Source: Bacteroidota bacterium
GTDB taxonomy: Bacteria; Bacteroidota; Bacteroidia; NORP154
Direction of reading: 5' to 3'
DNA length: 49,128 bases
Assembly: GCA_022572355.1 (NCBI GenBank)
Contig: JACZWC010000033.1
Span: forward strand, 1 to 49,128
Below the pieces are notes generated by a model. The model did no database searches, had not been told where the DNA came from, and worked only from the letters and a program-made list of their open reading frames with translations. Positions 29,292-37,682 of the stretch are shown piece after piece. Within the stretch, counting starts at the first letter, position 1; every line of letters begins with the position of its first letter. The position numbers were made by a program, and so were the translations under genes.

Positions 29292-29333
29292 ATGGATTCG
29301 TATATTTGATACATCCCCAATATCAAATCCATT
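29292..29333 (+). repeat. Copy B of the dispersed promoter-like repeat; probable promoter of the DUF3667 gene
   Basis: Same 22-nt identical core as 22522-22543. TATATTTG at 29301-29308 lies 28 nt before the GTG at 29336, a fitting place for a Bacteroidota -7 element; the -33 position reads TTA rather than TTG. Confidence 0.55.
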
Positions 29334-29335
29334 CC

Positions 29336-30331
29336 GTGGCTAAAGAACTCAGAAAAAGTGAACAATGCTCTAATTGTGGTCATATTCTAAGTGACGACAG
29401 CTACTGTGCTTCATGTGGCCAGCAAAATACCGACAACAGCGTATCTATCTGGCTTTTGATAAAGGATTTTATAGACGACTACTTTTCATTCGACTCCAGG
29501 CTCTTTAAAAGTATCGCTCCTCTCTTGTTTAAACCTGGGTTTTTAACGAGTGAATTCAATGCTGGCAAGCGGGTAAAATATAGTCCGCCTCTGCGAATGT
29601 ATTTTATCATCAGTCTAATCTTTTTCTTGGTTCCAACAGCCGAAGACCCCAAGGAGAAGGAAATAATCTCAATCGAATCTGTTTCCGTTTCTACTAAAAA
29701 AGACAAAGATGTCGCGAAGGAATCGGAAAAAACGGAAGATCACTCGAACATTGACATAAAAACCGGGAATAAGGGAGTGAATTTTAACCTAAGCGATCTC
29801 GATACCAATCGTTTGTCTGAAAAGCGCTATGTGGACAGTATTGCCAATAATATTGTTGATTCCGCTGGGTTGGAGAGAAACAGTTTTTGGGGCAAGGTGG
29901 TATTCCGCGGAGTGGATAGGGTGTTGAGGTTATATGATGACGGAGGTAAAAAATTCAAGTCTGACTTAAAGGACAACATCCCGACAATGATGTTTTTTCT
30001 GCTACCGGTATTCGCGTTGTTCATCAGGCTATTCCACTATCGTAGAAAACCGCTGTATGTACACTGTGTCATTTTCTCGCTCCATTACCATGCATTTGTA
30101 TTTCTGGTATTGCTGTTTTTTAATTTGGTGGCATTGGCATTCTTTACGGATGATTTATTTGATTGGCTCAGCGTATTATTTATTTGTGTTTATCTGGTGG
30201 TAGCCATGAAAAAGGTATTTGAGCAGTCCTATGGAAGAGCGATCATGAAGTTTTTCGGACTCTCAATGTTGTACATATTTACGCTGTCGCTCTCCTTTGT
30301 GGTTACCGTGCTTACGACCTTACTTTATTAG
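29336..30331 (+). CDS. DUF3667 membrane protein with N-terminal zinc ribbon
   Basis: The product is 331 residues from GTG 29336; a TTG at 29306 overlaps the promoter-like element and is less likely. Two CxxC pairs (CSNCG, CASCGQQ) at about residues 10-31 form a zinc ribbon. The DUF3667 core follows (RLFKSIAPLLFKPGFLTSEF, KYSPPLRMYFIIS) with a first membrane segment. A charged loop spans about 115-205, and three or four membrane helices lie near the C-terminus. The function of the family is unknown. Its 3' end overlaps the convergent rlmD gene by 12 bp. Confidence 0.82.
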   Translation: MAKELRKSEQCSNCGHILSDDSYCASCGQQNTDNSVSIWLLIKDFIDDYFSFDSRLFKSIAPLLFKPGFLTSEFNAGKRVKYSPPLRMYFIISLIFFLVPTAEDPKEKEIISIESVSVSTKKDKDVAKESEKTEDHSNIDIKTGNKGVNFNLSDLDTNRLSEKRYVDSIANNIVDSAGLERNSFWGKVVFRGVDRVLRLYDDGGKKFKSDLKDNIPTMMFFLLPVFALFIRLFHYRRKPLYVHCVIFSLHYHAFVFLVLLFFNLVALAFFTDDLFDWLSVLFICVYLVVAMKKVFEQSYGRAIMKFFGLSMLYIFTLSLSFVVTVLTTLLY

Positions 30332-31735
30332 CAAGAGAGTAACATTTTCTATATGGGTGGTATGAGGAAACATATCTACCGCCTGGGATTTCTCGACGGT
30401 ATATTTCTCCGATAGCAATGCCAGATCCCGAGCCTGGGTAGCCGAATTACAGCTTATATAGACTATTTTTTCAGGTCCAATTTCCAGGATTTTGGATACT
30501 ACATCCTTGTGCATTCCGGGCCGAGGAGGATCTGTTATTAGCACATCCGGTGTGCCATGCTTTTTAATAAATTCTTCGGTAAGTGTGTCTTTGATATCGC
30601 CGGCGAAGTAAGAGGTATTCTTTATTTTATTGAGTTTTGAATTTGCCACGGCATCTTCAATGGACTCTGGCACATATTCCAATCCAATCACCTTCTTGAC
30701 GCTGGAAGCAATAAAATTGGCGATACTACCACTTCCGGTATACAGGTCATATACCAGCTCGTTACCTGTAAATTGTGCAAAATCCAATAAGGTTTGAAAT
30801 AGCTTTTCCGCCTGGCTGGTATTTGTTTGGAAAAAAGTCTTGGGGCCAATTTTGAACTTAAGTTTCCCAATCTTTTCCGTGATGTGATCGGGTCCGATAT
30901 GAGATATGATCTCCAAATCCGTAATGGTATCGTTCTTTTTGGAATTGATGACGTACATCAGCGAAGTAATTTCTTCAAATTGCTCCTTTAGATGTTCAAG
31001 CAATCCGAATATGCCCGTTTTGTAGTCTCTGAAGAAGGAAATAACCACCATAACTTCTCCGGTAGAAGTTGTGCGAATGATCAAGTTTCGCAACAAGCCC
31101 TTTTGTTTTCTGATATCAAAAAATGCAAGATTATTTTCTTCTACATAAGCTTTCGTTGCCAGTCGGATAGCATTTGAAGGATCCCGCTGAAGATGGCAAT
31201 TCTCTATATTCAATACCTTGTCAAACCGACCTGGAACATGAAAACCAAGGGCATTTCTTTCACTAACCACTATCTCACCACCTGATTTAATCTCCTCAAC
31301 CGTTAGCCAACGGCTATTTGAAAAGGTGTACTCCAACTTATTGCGGTACATATAGATTTCATCTGCGGGAATGATGGGCAATACTTGCTTTGGTGTGATG
31401 TTGCCAATCTTCTTTAGATTGTTCGCTACGGTTTGCTGCTTGAATTTGAGTTGGTCCTTATAATTCATGTGCTGCCAGGAGCAACCCCCGCAGATGCCAA
31501 AGTGCTCGCATGCCGGTTCGACCCTTAGCTTGGATTTATTGTGAAATTTCACGATTCGCCCCTCTCTGTATTTGCGGCGTTTTCTTTTAATTTCTACGTC
31601 CACTACATCACCTGGAATTGCATCCTGTATGAATAGTACAACATCTTCGTGTCTGCCTACACCACGACCATCAGAGCTTATATCGATGACCTTTACCTTT
31701 TCTACTAACGTGATTTTATTGCGGTTTCTGCCCAT
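30320..31735 (-). CDS. rlmD: 23S rRNA (uracil-5-)-methyltransferase RlmD/RumA family
   Basis: The 471-residue product carries a TRAM RNA-binding domain at about 8-66. Cys76, Cys82 and Cys85 (CEHFGICGGC) with a later Cys in IENCHLQ would bind a 4Fe-4S cluster. The SAM-binding methyltransferase domain follows, with YDLYTGSGSIANFI near 325, DPPRPGMH near 395 and the catalytic Cys in VYISCNSATQARDL. It makes 5-methyluridine in 23S rRNA. Bacteroidota members can differ in target site from the E. coli U1939 enzyme. It lies 51 nt downstream of the 917-residue membrane protein gene on the same strand. Confidence 0.92.
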   Translation of the reverse strand: MGRNRNKITLVEKVKVIDISSDGRGVGRHEDVVLFIQDAIPGDVVDVEIKRKRRKYREGRIVKFHNKSKLRVEPACEHFGICGGCSWQHMNYKDQLKFKQQTVANNLKKIGNITPKQVLPIIPADEIYMYRNKLEYTFSNSRWLTVEEIKSGGEIVVSERNALGFHVPGRFDKVLNIENCHLQRDPSNAIRLATKAYVEENNLAFFDIRKQKGLLRNLIIRTTSTGEVMVVISFFRDYKTGIFGLLEHLKEQFEEITSLMYVINSKKNDTITDLEIISHIGPDHITEKIGKLKFKIGPKTFFQTNTSQAEKLFQTLLDFAQFTGNELVYDLYTGSGSIANFIASSVKKVIGLEYVPESIEDAVANSKLNKIKNTSYFAGDIKDTLTEEFIKKHGTPDVLITDPPRPGMHKDVVSKILEIGPEKIVYISCNSATQARDLALLSEKYTVEKSQAVDMFPHTTHIENVTLLLIK

Positions 31736-31786
31736 ACTAGATTATTGAAGAAGAGAAAGAGTACAAAACTAGCCTTTTGGAGCCTG

Positions 31787-34540
31787 TTATTCACCGCTCA
31801 ACGTATCAACTTTAGAAGCTGATAATGCTTTCCTTATATCCGAGAGTAATTTTTCGGTTGACTTGTAGTTACTTACGTCTTGACTTTGCGCAATTTCGAT
31901 GGCCTCGATGGCAAGTAATTCAGATTCCTGGTACCGCTCTAATTTAAAGAGCAAAGCGGCATGAGTGTCTACGTATTCGTATGCACGATTTTTATCATTC
32001 TTTGCCCAATATTCCATCCATAATAGCGCCTCATTCAGAATTTCTGCATTATCAGTTTCTTCGTAAACTTTCCAGGCGGCAGAATTCAGAAGTCTCGATT
32101 CCATATACCTGTTGTTACCCATCATTGCGGTGAATCTTTTAGCGTGTGACAAGAGGGAGTCTTGCACAGGTGCACCTTCTGCCGTTAGTTGATCAGGAAA
32201 GCGTTCAGACCATCTGATTTTATAGTAACAATTCCACAACGTCTCATGTTCTATATACATGTTGTAATTGAAGTTCAAATTGCCAACAGCGAACGCAGTG
32301 AAATTAAATTGTACCATGATAATTAGCACGGCAAATACGATCTGAACTCTGCGTACAAGTTTATTCATCTTATTCCAATACAACAGTACCAGGATAGTTC
32401 CAACTGGAATTCCGGCCATATTTACGTAAAAAAGCATTTTTGCGCCTGGAACATGCTGAAACTTAAATAATAATCCCAGAAAGGCAGTGGCAAGCGCAAT
32501 CCCAACTATATAACCCACCCATTTGGGGCCCTCTTTTACTTTCTTCGTAAACAGAAAGTAGAACGCCACAAACCCTAAGCCTGTAATGAGCATAGGACCT
32601 GCTCCGGGCCAGTGCTGGATTTTAAATCCATAACCGAGAAAGAATAGCGCCATTCCTAACTTAAATAACTTACGCTGCATAACCTGAAATGCAGAAGCAG
32701 ATTGAAAAATATCTTCCACTTTTGATTTTACTTCAACAACTTCAGGAAGAAATAAACTGAATAGATAAGCAAGAACAACGAATAAAAACCCCAGAAACAT
32801 AATTATGCCAGCTCCTGGAGCATCCAAAGTATTCACAAATATGGCGAGTCCAATTACTCCCCAGGAAATCCACCCTATTTGCTTCTCTACAGAGAAAAAG
32901 AACTCCTGTATCGATATAAATAACGACTTCATATTCATCACAAACTGATCCAGCTTAAAGTAGGCCAGCGACAATACTGATATGAAAAGCAGTATTATAG
33001 ATACATATGCAGATATAAAAAGCCCACCGGTGATGATGATGATAAAGAACGCGGTAATCCCCAGCGTCCTGAAAAATCGCATGTACTCCATGATGGGTTC
33101 AATAGCGTCTTGAGTCCTATATCCATCCTGAAGCTGCTCCCTTATTCTATGGTTGAGATAATTTACCCTTTCATCCTCCAGCGAAACCCCACTCTGCAGC
33201 AACGCCTCCTCTTTTACGTTGAAGGTGCTGGCAAGTCGCAATGCTTTGTCAATGTAATCGGTGAGGTCATTAAAGCGCAACCGGGAAGCAATAACAGAAA
33301 GGAAGAATACAGAACAGAACAAACTCTCATAACACATCAATGACAGTAGGGCCTCCTTACCCAGCAACTCTTGTATCTGACTAGCATTAAAAGCTTCGAG
33401 ATTAACAATGCTATGGAGAATATTATACGTATCAGTGGTAAATTGGTCCATTTTCGGGATAGAGAAATAATCACTCGAGATGATTTGCAAGAAGCCGCTA
33501 AATGCCAGGGCGCCAAAAAGCGCCGCTTCTAGCACAAAAGCGTTCATCAATTCATTTACTGAGCTTAAATTAACACCCAGGTTAACGATCTCCTCGTCAT
33601 TTTCATCAGGGGTTAGATTTGTTTTTAGTATTCTTTTTCGCGTAGTTTCCAGTTGATCCAACACCTTCTTTGGATGGGGAATCGTTTTGGAAAATTGCCG
33701 GAGCAAGATCATGTGATATGGCAAGAGTATCAACAATCCTACAAGTAAAACAAATCCAATGGGAGGAGCCTCGAATGCTGGAACGGTCGTGAAGATAAAC
33801 ATGCCGCTGAGGATGTAAAATGCCAATAGTGCATAATTCCAGGGATTTTGTTTTACCCTGGGTTTTAGCCGGTCCACTTTCAAATCTTTAAATAGATCTG
33901 ACAACCGCCTTCTTATATAGCGATCGCGCATAACGGCAAAAGTCAGAATTAAGGGGCCGATAATAATCATTTGAGTTGCAAAAAACCAGGAATCTGCATC
34001 TCCTCCTAAAAATGTCCAACTATCAAATCCTCCCATATTATAATACAGAAGCCAAAACCACCGCAAAAGGTAATCCACAGTAATTGGAAGTAAACTCGCC
34101 GAAATGGTGATGGTTGTATAGAATCTGTTTTCCTTTTTCGCATCGACCCACTCAGCGACCTGTGTGCTTATTTTATCCTTTTCGTCATTTGAAAATGCCA
34201 GGGCAATAGCAATTTCTGCCCATATTTCTTTTAAGTGTGTAGATATCCGCTCACGGTGCTCTTTTTCCAACCGGATGTAGAGCTCAACCAATGATGCCAC
34301 AACAATTTGTTCTTCTCTTTCGAGTGTACGGCATTGCGTAACCGCTTGATCTATAGACTTCAACTCCCTTCCCAAGACCTTTCCAGTATTAATCAAGAAC
34401 TTGATTTGATTGGGGGCTATATCAAAACCATAGATATCCTCTGCTATTTCACGCCATCGTACCCATGAGTTGCGTGCTGCTTCATGAGATTCCCGTCTCA
34501 AATAAGATATGAGTTGTGCTGCTTGTTGTAGGTGTTGCAT
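31787..34540 (-). CDS. Polytopic membrane protein with tandem GldL-like hairpins and TPR-like tail
   Basis: The 917-residue product has a soluble helical N-terminus (about 1-140) and more than ten predicted membrane helices from about 145 to 765. A TPR-like soluble C-terminus (about 840-917) includes ALLFKLERYQESELLAIEA. FKIQHWPGA at 639-647 and FKFQHVPGA at 692-700 each join two membrane helices. This is the signature hairpin of GldL/PorL, the membrane part of the proton-driven T9SS motor, here present twice. I do not recognise the rest. A consensus promoter lies directly upstream, and rlmD follows 51 nt after. A link to T9SS energetics is inferred only from the motif. Confidence 0.75.
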   Translation of the reverse strand: MQHLQQAAQLISYLRRESHEAARNSWVRWREIAEDIYGFDIAPNQIKFLINTGKVLGRELKSIDQAVTQCRTLEREEQIVVASLVELYIRLEKEHRERISTHLKEIWAEIAIALAFSNDEKDKISTQVAEWVDAKKENRFYTTITISASLLPITVDYLLRWFWLLYYNMGGFDSWTFLGGDADSWFFATQMIIIGPLILTFAVMRDRYIRRRLSDLFKDLKVDRLKPRVKQNPWNYALLAFYILSGMFIFTTVPAFEAPPIGFVLLVGLLILLPYHMILLRQFSKTIPHPKKVLDQLETTRKRILKTNLTPDENDEEIVNLGVNLSSVNELMNAFVLEAALFGALAFSGFLQIISSDYFSIPKMDQFTTDTYNILHSIVNLEAFNASQIQELLGKEALLSLMCYESLFCSVFFLSVIASRLRFNDLTDYIDKALRLASTFNVKEEALLQSGVSLEDERVNYLNHRIREQLQDGYRTQDAIEPIMEYMRFFRTLGITAFFIIIITGGLFISAYVSIILLFISVLSLAYFKLDQFVMNMKSLFISIQEFFFSVEKQIGWISWGVIGLAIFVNTLDAPGAGIIMFLGFLFVVLAYLFSLFLPEVVEVKSKVEDIFQSASAFQVMQRKLFKLGMALFFLGYGFKIQHWPGAGPMLITGLGFVAFYFLFTKKVKEGPKWVGYIVGIALATAFLGLLFKFQHVPGAKMLFYVNMAGIPVGTILVLLYWNKMNKLVRRVQIVFAVLIIMVQFNFTAFAVGNLNFNYNMYIEHETLWNCYYKIRWSERFPDQLTAEGAPVQDSLLSHAKRFTAMMGNNRYMESRLLNSAAWKVYEETDNAEILNEALLWMEYWAKNDKNRAYEYVDTHAALLFKLERYQESELLAIEAIEIAQSQDVSNYKSTEKLLSDIRKALSASKVDTLSGE

Positions 34541-34557
34541 TGTCAGGGTGTGGGTAA

Positions 34558-34587
34558 CAAAAATATCATTTTATAAGATATAGACAA
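34558..34587 (-). promoter_or_regulatory. Consensus Bacteroidota promoter for the GldL-motif gene
   Basis: On the minus strand TTG (34587-34585) is followed after exactly 19 nt by TATTTTTG (34565-34558), an ideal TTG-N19-TAnnTTTG promoter. The ATG at 34540 is 17 nt further on, giving a very short leader. Confidence 0.75.
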
Positions 34588-34648
34588 ATCGCGGGAGGCA
34601 ACGCTGCAAGTATCCTCACGTCTTAACCAACAGGATTTAAAAAATCGT

Positions 34649-34656
34649 TAAATTTG
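34649..34656 (+). promoter_or_regulatory. Bacteroidota -7 element (TAAATTTG) for the PKD/SprB gene
   Basis: TAAATTTG matches TAnnTTTG, 38 nt before the ATG at 34695. No TTG stands at the -33 position. Confidence 0.45.
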
Positions 34657-34694
34657 AACTATAACCTGATATCAGCACTACAAACACGAATACC

Positions 34695-37499
34695 ATGAAA
34701 AAGGCAATTCTTTACGTTAGTACATTGATAGTAGCGCTGTGCTTCATCTTTAAGAGTCATGATACAAAAGCACAGGTTAGCTTTACTGTGGATACGGCAT
34801 TTGGCTGCGATTCGCTCTGGGTTGCCTTTACCAATACGAGTGGCATCGGCGTTAATTACTGGTGGGATTTCGACGATGGTGGATATTATTATGGCCTGGA
34901 TACCCTTCATTATTTTCAAATGCCGGGTTATTACACCGTTACGGTCTATGCATTGGACAGCTTCAATAATTTTTTAGGTCTCTACCAGATGCCAATTGAA
35001 GTTTATGGTTTAAATTGGGCTGGGCCAGATAAGGATACAATTTGTCCTGGTGACGAATTACAATTCTACTACGATGGAGCCGGCGTCAGCTACTATTGGG
35101 ATTTCGGAGATGGTGAAACCTCTATTGCCCAAGACCCAACCCATGCTTTTGATTCTGTAGGGATTTACAATGGCTATTTTGTTCTATCGCATCCATGTGG
35201 GTCTGGTTCAGACACCATGTTTTTTACCGTGGTGGCCGATAGCGCCGGATTTCCTGATGCAACCTTTGGTTACAACCCATTTATGGGATGCCCGGGTGAC
35301 GAAATTCAATTTTATACCAACAACCCTCAATCTTCAACACTCCTATTCGATTGGGATTTTGGTGACGGCAATGGTGATTCTGTTCAGTATCCAACTCATA
35401 CTTATGCTACGGCGGACACATTTATTGTTTCTTTAACAGTAATCAATGTGTGCGGAAATCAAGATACCTATACGAATGCGGTCTTCATTGATATGAATAA
35501 TACGATCGGGTTTGTAGGGCTGTTTGCCCAGGCATCTTGTCCCGGCGACCCCATTTTCGTTCAGATATTTGGTGGCCAAACAGTATTTTCTGAATATGCC
35601 TGGGATTTCGGAGATGGAACACCCATTGACAGCAGCGCTAACCCTGCTCATGTGTATGTCGCTACTGGCACCTATTTGATATCGCTCACGGTTACAAACG
35701 GCTGTGGCTATGATACAACAATAACTACGAGTGCTTTTGTAGATAACAATGCGGTGCCGGTATTGAATCCAGGTACATATGGGGCTGCAGAAGAGACGGG
35801 TTATTGCCCAGGCGACTCCGTTCTTTTCTTCTTTCTCGGACAAAGTAATAACATGTGGCATTTTGGAGATGGGGATTCAGCCATGGCCGTTGATACATTT
35901 ACTGTAGATGATAACGGAAATTCATTTCTTGTCACATTGGTTCAACACGCCTATACGGATACAGGAACATACTGGGTGTCATTCACCATAATAAACGGAT
36001 GTGGCAACAGTGCTACTGACTCCTTTCAAATTGTAATAGGAGATAGCCTGGCTGCAAATGCGGATTTTGCCTGGTTTGCTCCTCCTGGAGGTGGGAATCC
36101 TCCTGCTTGTCAACCGGTGAACTTTATTAGCTTCGGAGGTGCCGTATATAACTGGTATTGGGGTGATGGCGATTCACTGACCACATTTAATTCTCAACCG
36201 AGCCACACCTATGGAGCAGCTGGAACTTATACTGTGACCTTGATAGTTACCAATAGTTGTGGCAATACTGATACAATTTCAGATGTAATTACCATAGATG
36301 GAATGGGTGTGACCATAAGCAATACGATATCGACATCATGTGGAATGGACAATGGAACGGTAACAGCCAGCCCCAATGGAGGAACAGCTCCTTACACGTA
36401 TACGTGGAATGATCCAATGATGCAAACCAATGCCACAGCAACGGGACTTGCACCCGGCATGTATGTGGTGGTCATTACGGATTCCGGCGGCTGTACTGAT
36501 TCTGCATCGGTCGTTATTTTAGCGGGCCCGCTGATGTCACTCACTCCTTCTTCTAATAACCCTTCATCATGTGGGGGCAGTGATGGGACGGGCGGAGTGA
36601 GCGTGTCAGGGGGACTACCTCCTTATACATACTTGTGGAATGATCCAGGTACACAAACCAATGCAACTGCCAATGGCCTTTCAGCCAATACATATATGGT
36701 TATCGTAACAGACGCTTCGGGCTGCGTTGATTCAGCTTCTATTTCTCTATCTGATCCTGGAGCGCCTACATTGGCTACAAATTCGACCGCAGTAAGCTGT
36801 AAAGGAGGCAATGATGGAAGCGCAACAGTGACAGCATCTGGTCCCCCACCTTTTACTTATGCCTGGGATGACCCTGGTACGCAGTCAACTGCAACGGCGA
36901 CCGGACTCATGGCTGGAAGCTATGGCGTCGTGGTGAGCGATGCCGGTGGATGTTCTTCATCAACTTCTGTCTCTGTATCAGAGCCAGATAGTGTCGTTTC
37001 TGTGGATACGGTGTCTACCATGAACGTGACAGTTAATGGTGGCTCTGATGGATCTGCAACCGTTGTAGGTTCTGGTGGAACCGCTCCATACACTTATGGA
37101 TGGAATACGGTCCCCCCGCAAACTACAGCTATGGCAACAGGACTTTCAGCGGGAAATTGGATGGCCTTGATTACAGATGGTGCTGGATGTTTGGATTCCT
37201 TGAGTGTTGCAATTACGGAGCCTCCTGTAAGCCTCATAGAGTTGGTTCCGGAAATTCTTGTGAATGTGAAACCGAATCCGAACAATGGAAGATTTATTAT
37301 TGAGGTCATCACCAATGGGTGGGATGAGTTCGATGTGGAAATCACCAATCTGATTGGGCAACGCGTTTATTCAGAAAGGCTGACGTTTACCTCTAATGTC
37401 ACAGAGGATATTGACCTGTCAAACCAAGAACGGGGAGTGTACTTTGTAACCGTACAAAACGCGGAGCAGCGGAAGACGGTTAAGGTTGTGCTCTTCTAA
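34695..37499 (+). CDS. PKD- and SprB-repeat T9SS type A cargo protein
   Basis: The 934-residue product has a signal peptide ending DTKAQ (27). Six PKD-like domains follow with cores at about residues 56 (WWDFDDGG), 137 (YWDFGDGE), 220 (WDFGDGNGD), 303 (WDFGDGTP), 388 (MWHFGDGD) and 487 (WYWGDGD). Four SprB repeats lie at about 538-845. The fourth has Val where its first Cys should be (MNVTVNGGSDG) but keeps the second, so its disulfide is lost. The C-terminal 80 residues (NVKPNPNNGRF, RGVYFVTVQN) are a type A sorting domain. It is predicted to be exported by the T9SS. No enzyme domain is visible; adhesion or matrix roles are only suggested by the PKD/SprB content. Confidence 0.92.
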   Translation: MKKAILYVSTLIVALCFIFKSHDTKAQVSFTVDTAFGCDSLWVAFTNTSGIGVNYWWDFDDGGYYYGLDTLHYFQMPGYYTVTVYALDSFNNFLGLYQMPIEVYGLNWAGPDKDTICPGDELQFYYDGAGVSYYWDFGDGETSIAQDPTHAFDSVGIYNGYFVLSHPCGSGSDTMFFTVVADSAGFPDATFGYNPFMGCPGDEIQFYTNNPQSSTLLFDWDFGDGNGDSVQYPTHTYATADTFIVSLTVINVCGNQDTYTNAVFIDMNNTIGFVGLFAQASCPGDPIFVQIFGGQTVFSEYAWDFGDGTPIDSSANPAHVYVATGTYLISLTVTNGCGYDTTITTSAFVDNNAVPVLNPGTYGAAEETGYCPGDSVLFFFLGQSNNMWHFGDGDSAMAVDTFTVDDNGNSFLVTLVQHAYTDTGTYWVSFTIINGCGNSATDSFQIVIGDSLAANADFAWFAPPGGGNPPACQPVNFISFGGAVYNWYWGDGDSLTTFNSQPSHTYGAAGTYTVTLIVTNSCGNTDTISDVITIDGMGVTISNTISTSCGMDNGTVTASPNGGTAPYTYTWNDPMMQTNATATGLAPGMYVVVITDSGGCTDSASVVILAGPLMSLTPSSNNPSSCGGSDGTGGVSVSGGLPPYTYLWNDPGTQTNATANGLSANTYMVIVTDASGCVDSASISLSDPGAPTLATNSTAVSCKGGNDGSATVTASGPPPFTYAWDDPGTQSTATATGLMAGSYGVVVSDAGGCSSSTSVSVSEPDSVVSVDTVSTMNVTVNGGSDGSATVVGSGGTAPYTYGWNTVPPQTTAMATGLSAGNWMALITDGAGCLDSLSVAITEPPVSLIELVPEILVNVKPNPNNGRFIIEVITNGWDEFDVEITNLIGQRVYSERLTFTSNVTEDIDLSNQERGVYFVTVQNAEQRKTVKVVLF

Positions 37500-37547
37500 A
37501 CACGGCTAGAACTGTTAAGTGGGATTGTTTTTAAGTCAAGCGCTCAC

Positions 37548-37645
37548 TTAACCGCAATGGTCGCAAAGACTGCGCAAAGTTCGCAAGGGTTTAATATATC
37601 AACACGTTGCGTTCCTTGCGAGAGCTTAGCGCTCTTAGCGGTTAA
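37548..37645. repeat. Intergenic inverted-repeat element with CGCAAAG motifs
   Basis: TTAACCGC at 37548-37555 and GCGGTTAA at 37638-37645 are perfect terminal inverted repeats of a 98-bp element. Inner parts also pair (CGCAAGG against CCTTGCG), with several GCGCAAAG-like motifs. It lies between two convergent genes and resembles widespread non-coding repeats of this type. Confidence 0.65.
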
Positions 37646-37682
37646 ACACGATTTCCACTTTTGAGACAGCCTCGCTTGAAAT

